Shown piece by piece: positions 43,798-52,362 of a DNA stretch of 64,000 nucleotides (within the stretch, counting starts at the first letter, position 1; each line of letters starts with the position of its first letter). The stretch comes from Intestinibacter sp964449895 (GTDB lineage Bacteria > Bacillota > Clostridia > Peptostreptococcales > Peptostreptococcaceae). The DNA is taken from contig CAYVBY010000003.1 in NCBI GenBank assembly GCA_964449895.1, positions 62,001 to 126,000 on the forward strand, in the 5' to 3' direction. Both the position numbers and the translations under genes were made by a program. The notes under the pieces were generated by a model that saw only the letters and a program-made list of their open reading frames with translations, was not told the origin of the DNA and did no database searches.

Positions 43798-45186
43798 TTG
43801 AGTGAACAAGTAACAATGAATAAAATGGGTACAGATTCTGTACCAAAAGTTATGTTAAGTATGGGAATTCCAATGGTTTTATCTATGATATTACAGGCTT
43901 GCTATAATATTGTAGATAGTATGTTCGTAGCTAGAATTAGTGATCCAAATATAGCTAATTTAGGTGAATATGCAGTAAATGCTCTTACTTTAGCATTTCC
44001 GATACAGATGCTAATTGTTGCATTTTCAATAGGAACAGGGGTAGGTGTAAATGCCCTTTTGGCTAGAAGTTTAGGTCAAAGAGATTATGAAAAGGTAGCA
44101 AAAGTAGCGGGAAATGGTATAACATTAGGGATTATTATCTATATAGTATTTTTATTATTTGGATTATTTGGTGTAAAAACATATATAGGAAGCCAAACTA
44201 ATAATGCGATTATACTTGAAATGGGTAAATCATATCTTTCAATGTGTTGTATTGTATCATTTGGAATAGTTATGTTTTCTATATATGAAAAATTATTGCA
44301 ATCTACAGGAAAAACTGTTTATTCTACAATAGCTCAAATATCAGGAGCAATAGTAAATATTGTATTAGATCCTATTTTGATATTTGGATATTTTGGCATT
44401 CCAAAAATGGGAGTTGAAGGTGCAGCTTATGCCACTATAATCGGTCAAATTGCATCATTAATTATAGCAATGTATTTTCATTACAGTAAAAATACTGAAG
44501 TTAGATATGGATTAAGATATTTAAAATTAAAGGGTATTATTGTAAAGGAAATATATTCTATAGGTTTGCCTGCGATTATAATGCAAGCTTTGATGTCTTT
44601 TATGACTTATGGAGTAAATATAATATTTGGAACTGTTTCAATGGCTGCCGTAACAGCTTATGGTATTTTTTATAAGATTCAACAATTTATATTTTTTGCT
44701 GGATTTGGATTAAGAGATGCAATTACACCCCTTGTTTCTTTTAATTACGGAATGGGTGATAAAAAACGAGTTAAGCAAGGAATTTTTTATGGAATACTTT
44801 ATATAGAAATAGTTATGATTGCAGGCATAATTGGATTAGAATTATTTACTGAACCACTAATTGGTTTATTTGCTATGTCTACTAAAACAGAGGAGCTATG
44901 TATTTTAGCAACTAGAATTATATCAACTGGATTTTTATTTGCTGGAGGTAATATAGCAATTCAAGGTATTTTCCAGGCACTAGAATGTGGATTTAATTCA
45001 TTAGTTGTATCATTACTTAGATTATTTATAGTAGTTTTACCACTTGCATGGATTTTTACAAAATTTAAAAACGCAGAATTTATGATTTGGTTTGCATTTC
45101 CTATTGCAGAAGCTGTGGCATTGATTGTAGCTATATTTTTTATGTTTAAAGTAAATAAAACCATTATTAAAGAAAAATCAGCATAA
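43798..45186 (+). CDS. MATE-family efflux pump
   Basis: A 462-residue, twelve-helix MATE exporter: 'ACYNIVDSMFVARISD', 'EKLLQSTGKTVYSTIAQISG' and 'GFGLRDAITPLVSFNYGMGD'. Start is TTG 43798 with AAGGAGG four bases upstream; the frame has no better start. The leader contains an 8-base inverted repeat, TGAGAGCA (43684-43691) and TGCTCTCA (43774-43781), of unknown meaning. It is monocistronic, with a terminator at 45315. Substrate unknown. Confidence 0.9.
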   Translation: MSEQVTMNKMGTDSVPKVMLSMGIPMVLSMILQACYNIVDSMFVARISDPNIANLGEYAVNALTLAFPIQMLIVAFSIGTGVGVNALLARSLGQRDYEKVAKVAGNGITLGIIIYIVFLLFGLFGVKTYIGSQTNNAIILEMGKSYLSMCCIVSFGIVMFSIYEKLLQSTGKTVYSTIAQISGAIVNIVLDPILIFGYFGIPKMGVEGAAYATIIGQIASLIIAMYFHYSKNTEVRYGLRYLKLKGIIVKEIYSIGLPAIIMQALMSFMTYGVNIIFGTVSMAAVTAYGIFYKIQQFIFFAGFGLRDAITPLVSFNYGMGDKKRVKQGIFYGILYIEIVMIAGIIGLELFTEPLIGLFAMSTKTEELCILATRIISTGFLFAGGNIAIQGIFQALECGFNSLVVSLLRLFIVVLPLAWIFTKFKNAEFMIWFAFPIAEAVALIVAIFFMFKVNKTIIKEKSA

Positions 45187-45314
45187 TTTTTAATAAAAGT
45201 TTGAAAATATGATAAATTATCAATAAAAAATATATAATAATTCAAATTAGCTTATTAATATAATTTAGTTTGAAAAATAATAAAAACAACAAATATTTAG
45301 AAGGTTAAAATATA

Positions 45315-45360
45315 AAATATCCAGTTAAAGAATTACTTTTTTTAACTGGATATTTTTATT
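45315..45360 (+). terminator. Terminator after MATE gene
   Basis: Fifteen-base perfect arms AAATATCCAGTTAAA (45315-45329) and TTTAACTGGATATTT (45341-45355), then T-rich. The hairpin lies 128 bases past the stop. Confidence 0.8.
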
Positions 45361-45476
45361 GTTCATAAAAAAACGAAAAATAGAAATTTAGGTAATTGTA
45401 TTAGAAAAAAATTTATAGTATTATAAAAGTGTATTTGTAAAAAGATGTAAAATTATAAAAAGGGAAAGAGAGAGGT

Positions 45477-46817
45477 ATGGAAAAGAGAAAAGAAAAAATT
45501 TCTAGTGTGAGTAATATTTATAATTTAGATGGACGTGTTCCTATAGCTAAAGCAATTCCATTTGGATTACAGCATATTCTTGCTATGTTTGTAGCCAACT
45601 TAACTCCAATAATGATGATTGGAGCTGCTTCGGGATTATCACAAGATCAAATTACTATGCTATTACAAAATGCTATGTTTATGGCAGGAATTGCAACATT
45701 AATTCAGTTATATCCTATTGGTAGAGTAGGATCAAGATTACCAATAGTTATGGGTGTAAGTTTTACATTCGTTACAATTTTATCTTATGTAGGTACACAA
45801 TATGGGTATGGAGCTGTTGTAGGTTCAGTTATTGTCGGTGGTATTTTTGAAGGGACATTAGGTTTATTTGCAAAATATTGGAGAAGAATAATTACACCAG
45901 TTGTTTCTGGTCTTGTAGTTACAACTATAGGTTATTCTTTATTAACAGTAGGTGTTCGTTCATTTGGTGGAGGTTATACAGATAGCTTTGGTTCTGCACA
46001 AAATCTTCTGCTTGGAACAATTACATTAGCTGCTTGTTTATTATTTAATATTTTTGCAAAATCATATTGGAAACAACTATCTGTATTATTTGGTTTATTA
46101 GTGGGATATATTGTATCACTTTGTTTAGGTGTTGTAGATTTATCTGGAATTTTATCTAATGGTATAATAGCATTTCCAAGAATTTTACCAATAGCACCAG
46201 AGTTTAATGTAAATGCAATTATATCTGTATCTATTATATTCTTAGTTTCAGCAGCTGAAACTATAGGAGATACATCTGCTGTAGTTGCAAAGGGATTAGA
46301 TAGAGAAATAACAGAAAGAGAAATATCAGGTTCTCTTGCATGTGATGGTTTTGCCAGTTCATTAACAGGTTTATTTGGATGTCCACCAGTTACATCTTTC
46401 AGTCAAAATGTTGGTTTAATTGCCATGACAAAAGTAGTAAATAGATTTACTCTTATGACAGGTGCGATGTGCATGATACTTGCAGGATTTATTCCTCCAA
46501 TTGGTGCATTTTTCAGTTCTATACCAGAATCTGTATTAGGTGGATGTACAATAATGATGTTTGGTACAATAATGGTTAGTGGTATTGAAATGCTTGCACG
46601 TGCTAGCTTTACTCAAAGAAATATTATAATTACAGCTTTATCTTTAGCAATTGGGATAGGATTTACTTCTGCTAGTGAAATAGATATTTGGGGAATATTC
46701 CCTAAAATGGTTCAAGATGTATTTAGCGCAAATTGTGTTGCAGTAGTATTCGTTGTAGCTATTATTTTAAGCTTAATACTTCCAAAAAACATGGAAATAG
46801 AAAAAATAACAGAGTAA
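45477..46817 (+). CDS. NCS2-family uracil/xanthine permease
   Basis: A 446-residue membrane transporter with about fourteen helices. Signature regions are 'GLQHILAMFVANLTP', 'VSAAETIGDTSAVVAKGLDR' and 'PVTSFSQNVGLIAMTKVVNR', the NAT motif of nucleobase:cation symporters. The motif form suggests purines (xanthine, uric acid) more than uracil, but substrate is not certain. Start ATG 45477 (AGAGAGAGGT upstream). I looked for a purine riboswitch in the 110 bases before it and saw none. The gene is convergent with the IclR regulator. Confidence 0.9.
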   Translation: MEKRKEKISSVSNIYNLDGRVPIAKAIPFGLQHILAMFVANLTPIMMIGAASGLSQDQITMLLQNAMFMAGIATLIQLYPIGRVGSRLPIVMGVSFTFVTILSYVGTQYGYGAVVGSVIVGGIFEGTLGLFAKYWRRIITPVVSGLVVTTIGYSLLTVGVRSFGGGYTDSFGSAQNLLLGTITLAACLLFNIFAKSYWKQLSVLFGLLVGYIVSLCLGVVDLSGILSNGIIAFPRILPIAPEFNVNAIISVSIIFLVSAAETIGDTSAVVAKGLDREITEREISGSLACDGFASSLTGLFGCPPVTSFSQNVGLIAMTKVVNRFTLMTGAMCMILAGFIPPIGAFFSSIPESVLGGCTIMMFGTIMVSGIEMLARASFTQRNIIITALSLAIGIGFTSASEIDIWGIFPKMVQDVFSANCVAVVFVVAIILSLILPKNMEIEKITE

Positions 46818-46851
46818 AATTACATAAAATATATGCCTAATATGGCAATTA

Positions 46852-46890
46852 AAATAGGAGATGAAAAATATTACATCTCCTATTTTTTTT
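46852..46890. terminator. Bidirectional terminator between NCS2 permease and IclR genes
   Basis: AAATAGGAGATG (46852-46863) and CATCTCCTATTT (46874-46885) with T residues after; the last bases overlap the end of the convergent IclR gene. Confidence 0.8.
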
Positions 46891-47653
46891 AAATTACTTC
46901 TAAACTTATTTTATGGGCAGTTTTTTTTATCATTTCAGTAAATTCTTTTTTTCTAGGAATCATCCTACTAGAAGGTCCAGATATACTTATTGCTGCAATT
47001 GCTTTACCTCTAACTAAAATAGGTGCAGCAAAACATGTAAGTCCTATTTCGGCTTCCTCATCGTCCATTGAATATCCATTGGTTTGAATTTTTATTAAAT
47101 TATCTCTTAATTCTTCCCTATTTTTTATAGATTTATGAGTGTTAAGCTTATATTCAACATTATTTAAATAATAATCGATGCGTTCTGTATCTGAAAAAGC
47201 AAGTAATGATTTTCCAATTGAAGTACTATGAGCTACTTTATTAGAACCGATTATAGAACTCATTATTATGGAATTTTTACCTGTTACTTTATCTATAAAA
47301 GTTGTATCTATTTTGGAAGACCAAACTCCAAGATGACAAGTTTCTCCACTATAATTTGCAAGTTCAACTAAAAATGGATGAACTTTATTGATTATTTCCA
47401 TCCTATTTGAAACTATATTTCCTATTGATAAAAATTTAGGACTTAGTCTATATTTTGAATTTTCATCTTTATATACATAATTTTTACTTTGTAGAGTTGC
47501 AAGAAGTCTAAAAGCTGTACTTTTTCCTACATTTAAAAGATTTCCTATTTCAGAAACACCTAGCTCTTCATATTCACATAGTAAGTCGATTATTGATAAT
47601 GCATTTTCTACTGATTGAAGAATATACTTATTTTGTTGATTATCGCTGTTCAT
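46889..47653 (-). CDS. IclR-family transcriptional regulator
   Basis: A 254-residue regulator. The N-terminal winged helix holds 'LGVSEIGNLLNVGKSTAFRL' (about residues 31-50). The effector domain contains 'GETCHLGVW', 'STSIGKSLLAF' and 'GLTCFAAPILVRGKAIAAIS'. Start ATG (ends 47653) follows GGAGGGTACGA. It is divergent from the 2-oxoacid oxidoreductase operon, whose promoter region carries repeated GAAAC motifs, so it probably controls that operon in response to an organic acid. Confidence 0.92.
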   Translation of the reverse strand: MNSDNQQNKYILQSVENALSIIDLLCEYEELGVSEIGNLLNVGKSTAFRLLATLQSKNYVYKDENSKYRLSPKFLSIGNIVSNRMEIINKVHPFLVELANYSGETCHLGVWSSKIDTTFIDKVTGKNSIIMSSIIGSNKVAHSTSIGKSLLAFSDTERIDYYLNNVEYKLNTHKSIKNREELRDNLIKIQTNGYSMDDEEAEIGLTCFAAPILVRGKAIAAISISGPSSRMIPRKKEFTEMIKKTAHKISLEVI

Positions 47654-47742
47654 TCGTACCCTCCAATAATTACTTATTTATATAAATTATAAGTTAAATT
47701 AAATAATTTTAAAAGTTATAAATAAATTTGTAAAAATTTTAA

Positions 47743-47818
47743 TTTACAAATAGAGAAAAAGGTTCTATACTTTAAGTAAAATTAATATAAAGAAACAGTG
47801 TTTCGTATAAAGAAACAG
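47743..47818 (+). promoter_or_regulatory. Oxidoreductase operon promoter and candidate IclR operator
   Basis: TTTACA (47743-47748), exactly 17 bases, TATACT (47766-47771). Downstream, GAAAC-AGT-GTTTC forms a short palindrome (47792-47804), and AAAGAAACAG occurs twice, at 47789 and 47809, 20 bases or two helical turns apart. A 10-base palindrome CTTTCGAAAG is at 47835. Repressor binding at the repeats would block transcription after initiation. Confidence 0.6.
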
Positions 47819-47868
47819 ATATAAATATTAATAACTTTCGAAAGATAGTTTAGGAAGGAAGATACAAA

Positions 47869-48411
47869 ATGAAGGAATTAAGGTTTCATGGTCGCGGTGG
47901 TCAAGGTGTAGTAAAGGCGGCACAAATAATTGTAAGTTCAGTTGTTGATACAGGAAAATATGCTCAATTCATACCTTTTTTTGGAGTTGAAAGAAAGGGT
48001 TCGCCAGTATTTGGATTTTTAAGAGTAGATGATAAGGACATTAGAATTAAGACTCAAGTTTATACTCCTGAAATTTTGGTTGTATTTGATGATACATTAC
48101 TTTCAATGGAAAAAACTTTTGAAGGTTTGCAAAAAAATGGAGTAGTTATTATAAATACTAAGAAAACTATTGAAGAATTGAATTTACCAGAAAATGCAAA
48201 ACAAGTTTATTTAGTAGATGCTACAGGAATAGCTTTAGAAAATATAAATAGAAATATACCAAATACTACTATGTTAGGGGCTTTTGCGAAAGTATGTGAA
48301 AAATTTATAAATTGGGAAGTTTTACAAGAAAATATAAAAGTTAAATTTGGTGATGCAAATGTGAAATCAGCACAAGTTGCATATGATAGAGTAAAAAAAT
48401 ACGATTTGTAG
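47869..48411 (+). CDS. 2-oxoacid:ferredoxin oxidoreductase, gamma subunit
   Basis: A 180-residue gamma subunit, opening with 'MKELRFHGRGGQGVVKAAQI' and containing 'FFGVERKGSPVFGFLRVDD', the usual POR/VOR gamma signatures. Start ATG 47869 after GGAAGGAAGATACAAA. It is the first gene of a gamma-delta-alpha-beta operon, the order used by four-subunit pyruvate or branched-chain oxoacid oxidoreductases. The substrate cannot be decided from this subunit. Confidence 0.9.
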   Translation: MKELRFHGRGGQGVVKAAQIIVSSVVDTGKYAQFIPFFGVERKGSPVFGFLRVDDKDIRIKTQVYTPEILVVFDDTLLSMEKTFEGLQKNGVVIINTKKTIEELNLPENAKQVYLVDATGIALENINRNIPNTTMLGAFAKVCEKFINWEVLQENIKVKFGDANVKSAQVAYDRVKKYDL

Positions 48412-48422
48412 GAGGATTATAT

Positions 48423-48683
48423 ATGAAAAAATTTGTGACACCAATCGGAAACGAAGGTATGTACATTTTAGATACAGCCAGCTGGCGTATAGTCAGACCT
48501 GTTATAAATAAAGAAAAATGTATTGAATGTGGAATTTGTTTAACTTACTGTCCAGTTAATTCAATTGAATTTAAGGATGATAAATATATTGTAAATTATA
48601 ACTTTTGCAAAGGTTGCGGAATATGTGCAAATGAATGTTCAAAGGGTGCAATAAATATGGTAGATGAAGGAGATGAGAAATAA
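48423..48683 (+). CDS. 2-oxoacid:ferredoxin oxidoreductase, delta (ferredoxin) subunit
   Basis: An 86-residue protein with two 4Fe-4S motifs: 'CIECGICLTYCP' and 'CKGCGICANEC' (about residues 37-75). It passes electrons from the catalytic subunits to ferredoxin. Start ATG 48423 after TAGGAGGATTATAT. Its stop overlaps the alpha subunit start by one base (TAATG), so translation is coupled. Confidence 0.93.
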   Translation: MKKFVTPIGNEGMYILDTASWRIVRPVINKEKCIECGICLTYCPVNSIEFKDDKYIVNYNFCKGCGICANECSKGAINMVDEGDEK

Positions 48684-49861
48684 TGGGGAAAATAAAAGCG
48701 ATGACAGGAAATCAATCAGCATCAATAGGAGCATGCTTATCTAGACCAGATGTTATAGCAGCTTATCCTATAACTCCTCAATCATCAGTTGTAGAAGGAT
48801 TAGCATCTATGATTGCAGATGGAAAAAGTGATGCGCAAATGGTACAAGTTGAATCAGAACATTCAGCAATGAGTGTTGTTCAAGGTGCAGCTATGGCAGG
48901 AGGCAGAGTTTTTACAGCAACTTCAGCCCAAGGTCTTGCTCTTATGTACGAACCGTATTTTAGAATGTCAACTTTAAGACTTCCTATGGTAATGGCAATT
49001 GCTACAAGAGAGATGACTTCTCCAGAAACTGTATGGAGTGGTCAACAGGATGCTATGTCAGTTAGGGATAGTGGATGGATACAGGTATTTGTTGAAAACA
49101 ATCAAGAAATTTTAGACATGATAATTCAAGGATATAAAATTTCAGAAGACAGCGATGTATTAATTCCTATGAATGTATGTTATGACGGATTTTATCTATC
49201 ACACTTAACTGAAAGAGTTGAAATTCCATCTCAAAAAGAAGTAGATGAATTTTTACCAAAATATAAATGTGAACATGTCGCTTATGATCCTAAAAATCCA
49301 ATGGCAGTAGATCCACTTACTCCAGGAGAAATTTTGATTAGATATAGAGAAAATCATCTTGAATCTATGCAAAATGCAAAAGCTGTAATAGAAAAAGTAG
49401 ACAAAGAATTTAAGGAAAAATTCGGTCGTGCTTATGGAGGATTAATTGATACTTATAGATGCGAAGATGCAGAAATTATTGTTATTACTATTGGTGCAAA
49501 TGTAGGTACTACTAGAGTAGCAGTAGATTTAGCTAGAGAAAAAGGAATAAAAGTAGGTCTTGTTAAAGTTAGATTTATGAGACCTTTTCCAAATGAAAAA
49601 ATAGCTGAGGTTTTAAAAGGTAAAAAAGGATATGCAGTTATAGATAGAAGTGTAAGTTTTGGATGGAATTGTGGAGTTTTATATCAAGAGGTTAAAGCAG
49701 CTACAAGTGATTTAGGAGAAAATCTTTGTTCAATTCCGGCGATTGGAGGACTTGGAGGTCTTGATATTTCATTAAATCATGTAATGAGTGTTATTGAAGC
49801 TTTAGATAATGCTACTAAAGAAGGAAAGCAAGGTCAAATAGAAACTTTATGGCTTAAATAG
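48683..49861 (+). CDS. 2-oxoacid:ferredoxin oxidoreductase, alpha subunit
   Basis: A 392-residue alpha subunit: 'AAYPITPQSSVVEGLASMI', 'VQVESEHSAMSVVQGAAMAG' and 'TATSAQGLALMYEP' are typical of PorA/VorB. With beta it oxidises a 2-oxoacid to acyl-CoA and CO2, reducing ferredoxin. Because butyrate kinase follows the operon, a branched-chain oxoacid giving isobutyryl- or isovaleryl-CoA is plausible; pyruvate remains possible. The start ATG overlaps the delta stop. Confidence 0.92.
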   Translation: MGKIKAMTGNQSASIGACLSRPDVIAAYPITPQSSVVEGLASMIADGKSDAQMVQVESEHSAMSVVQGAAMAGGRVFTATSAQGLALMYEPYFRMSTLRLPMVMAIATREMTSPETVWSGQQDAMSVRDSGWIQVFVENNQEILDMIIQGYKISEDSDVLIPMNVCYDGFYLSHLTERVEIPSQKEVDEFLPKYKCEHVAYDPKNPMAVDPLTPGEILIRYRENHLESMQNAKAVIEKVDKEFKEKFGRAYGGLIDTYRCEDAEIIVITIGANVGTTRVAVDLAREKGIKVGLVKVRFMRPFPNEKIAEVLKGKKGYAVIDRSVSFGWNCGVLYQEVKAATSDLGENLCSIPAIGGLGGLDISLNHVMSVIEALDNATKEGKQGQIETLWLK

Positions 49862-49957
49862 TTATATAAATTATGTGTAGAAAACATATTGTATAGATTT
49901 AGAAATAAAGAGCATCAAAATCAAATTAACTCTATTAATAAAGAAAGGAAGGGCAAA

Positions 49958-50860
49958 ATGAATTACATAGATAAATTAAAAAACTCTAAGGATTTAGTAA
50001 CTCCTGGTATGTCTGCTTGTCAAGGTTGTGGAGGAGAACTTTGTTTGAGAAGAGTACTACAAATATCTGGAGAAAATACAGTTATAGCAATTCCACCAGG
50101 ATGTATGGCAGGAGCTGGAGTAGTTGGATGGAACTTTGATAATGGTGTTAAAGTTCCAGTTCATATACCTCTTTTAGATAATACAGCTTCATTTTTAAGT
50201 GGAGTTTCGCAAATGTATCAAAGACAAGATAGAGATGATGTTAATATAATTGCATTTGCAGGTGATGGAGCTACAGCAGATTGTGGATTTCAATCTTTAA
50301 GTGGTGCAGCAGAGCGCGGAGAACATATGCTTTATATTTGCTATGATAATGAAGGATATATGAACACAGGTTTTCAACGAAGTTCAACTACAACTTTTGG
50401 CTCTAAAACTAGTACAACTCCAGTTGGAAGTGTGCTTAAAGGAAAATCACAATCTAAAAAATATATGCCTCTTATAATGGCAATGCATAATGTTGAGTAT
50501 ATGGCTACTTTATCTCCATCTAATATGAAGGATTTTGTGGAAAAAGTTGAAAAAGGTATTGCTGCTAGTAAGAAAGGATTTGCTTATTTACATATATTTT
50601 CTCCATGTCCAACAGGATGGGTTCATTCTTCTGATAAAAGCATAGAAGTAGCAAGAAAAGCAGTTAAAAGTAATTTCTTTCCACTTATTGAATTTGAAAA
50701 TGGAAAGTTAAAAATAAATGTGGAAAATAAAAATCCTATAAGTGTAAAAGAATTTTTAAAATTATCCGGAAAATTTAAACATCTTGGAGAAGAAGAATTT
50801 GAAGCTATACAAAAAGAAGTTGATGATAGAATGCAAACTATTAGAGACTTGGCTAAATAA
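49958..50860 (+). CDS. 2-oxoacid:ferredoxin oxidoreductase, beta (ThDP-binding) subunit
   Basis: About 300 residues. 'MSACQGCGGELCLRRVLQ', 'IPPGCMAGAG' and the thiamine diphosphate motif 'AGDGATADCGFQSLSGAAER' with 'YDNEGYMNTGFQRS' identify the beta subunit. Cysteines of 'CQGCG', and probably a distal one, hold an Fe-S cluster. ATG 49958 is preferred (GGAAGGGCAAA before it) over an upstream in-frame start at 49889 that lacks a site. It follows alpha by 96 bases. Confidence 0.92.
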   Translation: MNYIDKLKNSKDLVTPGMSACQGCGGELCLRRVLQISGENTVIAIPPGCMAGAGVVGWNFDNGVKVPVHIPLLDNTASFLSGVSQMYQRQDRDDVNIIAFAGDGATADCGFQSLSGAAERGEHMLYICYDNEGYMNTGFQRSSTTTFGSKTSTTPVGSVLKGKSQSKKYMPLIMAMHNVEYMATLSPSNMKDFVEKVEKGIAASKKGFAYLHIFSPCPTGWVHSSDKSIEVARKAVKSNFFPLIEFENGKLKINVENKNPISVKEFLKLSGKFKHLGEEEFEAIQKEVDDRMQTIRDLAK

Positions 50861-50951
50861 TATAAATACTAAATAAGAATATAACTATAAGTAAAAATTT
50901 ATCTAATGAAAAAAGTGAGTTATAAATTTAGATTGGGACAGTAGGTGAGTT

Positions 50952-52025
50952 ATGAATAATAGAATGTTGATTATAAATATAGGTTCTACATCTACAAAGG
51001 TGGCTGTGTATGACGGATATGAAAAAATTTGGGTAGAATCTATATCGCACCCAAGAGAAGATATTGAAAAATATTTAAAATACAGAGAACAGTACGGATA
51101 TAGAAAAGAAAAAATAATTGAAAAGTTAGAGGAAAAAGGTGAAAAATTAGAAGATTTTTTCGCATTTGTAAGTCGTGGTGGAACTATAAAACCAGTATCA
51201 GGAGGAACTTATGAGATAAGCGAGGAGATGATTTTAGATTCATGGTCAGGTATTTATGGTGAACATCCATGTAATATAGGCGCAGAAATTGTTTACGAAT
51301 TAGCAAAAGAGTACGGTGTAAAGGCATATACAGTAGATCCTCCAGCATGTAGTGAAATTTGTGAAGAAGCAAAAATTTCAGGACTTCCTGAGATAGAAAG
51401 ACGTGAATCATTTCAAATGTTGAATCATAGAGCTATGGCAAAAAAAGCATGTGAAGATAAAAATTTAGATTACAAAGATGTGAATTTAATTGTAGTTCAT
51501 ATGGGCGGAGGGATTTCTGTGGCAGCTCATCAAAATGGAAAAATCATAGATGTAAATAATGCACTTGCAGGTGATGGACCTATGGCTATGGAAAGAAGTG
51601 GACAACTGCCAACAGGAGATTTGATAAAGCTTTGTTACTCAGGAAAATATTCAGAACAAGAAATGCTTAGAAGAGTTAATGGCAGAGGTGGTATGGTTGC
51701 TTATTTAAATACTACAAATGCCCTTGAAATAGAAGATAGAATTAAAAATAATGATGAGTATGCACTAAAAATAACTAAAGCATTAGCTTATCAAGTTGCA
51801 AAGGAAATCGGTGCAATATCGACAGTTTTATGTGGAAAAGTAGACGGAATAGTTTTAACTGGTGGTCTTGCAAATTGGAGTAGATTAGTTGATATGTTGA
51901 AAAAAAGGATATCTCATCTAGGAGAAGTTTTAATTTATCCAGGAGAAAATGAAATGCAATCACTTGCATTTGGAGTTATGAGATGTATAGAAGATAAGGA
52001 AGAAGTGAAACTATACTTAAGTTAA
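50952..52025 (+). CDS. buk: Butyrate kinase
   Basis: A 357-residue acetate/butyrate kinase-family enzyme: 'LIINIGSTSTKVAVYDG', 'VHMGGGISVAAHQNGKIIDV', 'DGPMAMERSGQLPTGDLI' and 'VDGIVLTGGLA'. It forms ATP from butyryl- or branched-chain acyl phosphate. Start ATG 50952 after TAGGTGAGTT. It follows the oxidoreductase operon by 91 bases and probably completes an energy-conserving route: oxoacid to acyl-CoA to acyl phosphate to acid plus ATP. The phosphotransacylase (ptb) that should link them is not in the window. Confidence 0.93.
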   Translation: MNNRMLIINIGSTSTKVAVYDGYEKIWVESISHPREDIEKYLKYREQYGYRKEKIIEKLEEKGEKLEDFFAFVSRGGTIKPVSGGTYEISEEMILDSWSGIYGEHPCNIGAEIVYELAKEYGVKAYTVDPPACSEICEEAKISGLPEIERRESFQMLNHRAMAKKACEDKNLDYKDVNLIVVHMGGGISVAAHQNGKIIDVNNALAGDGPMAMERSGQLPTGDLIKLCYSGKYSEQEMLRRVNGRGGMVAYLNTTNALEIEDRIKNNDEYALKITKALAYQVAKEIGAISTVLCGKVDGIVLTGGLANWSRLVDMLKKRISHLGEVLIYPGENEMQSLAFGVMRCIEDKEEVKLYLS

Positions 52026-52208
52026 AGGTATTAGTTTAATCAAACTAAATTGAAAGTATTTAGATAAATAATTAAGATTAGTTTTTTCTATTTAACATAA
52101 ATAAGTTAGTTTTTCTATAAGCTAGTTAGTTTTAAAAATAAAAGATCTAACTTTATATACAAAATAGTCATAATAGTTTTAGATAATAATTATTTTGCTG
52201 TTTTGTCT

Positions 52209-52246
52209 AAATTGCCAAATTATAATTAATTTGGCAATTTTTTTTA
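52209..52246 (+). terminator. Terminator downstream of butyrate kinase
   Basis: AAATTGCCAAAT (52209-52220) and ATTTGGCAATTT (52229-52240), then T residues. Between buk and this hairpin (52026-52208) the DNA is AT-rich, with three degenerate copies of a TTAGTTTTTCTAT-like unit. No gene is seen up to 52362; TATAAT near 52315 may be the -10 of the next gene. Confidence 0.75.
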
Positions 52247-52362
52247 TATCTTGTAACAGCGTTTTGAAATAATAGATGTTAATTTATAATATGAGTATTT
52301 TTTTTATAATCTGTTATAATAAAATGAGTGTGTCAAATTCAATAAATAAGAGAGGTGGTATT

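Noticed and set aside
45361..45476. Possible purine riboswitch before the NCS2 permease
   Set aside because: The conserved three-way-junction core and paired loops could not be found in these bases.
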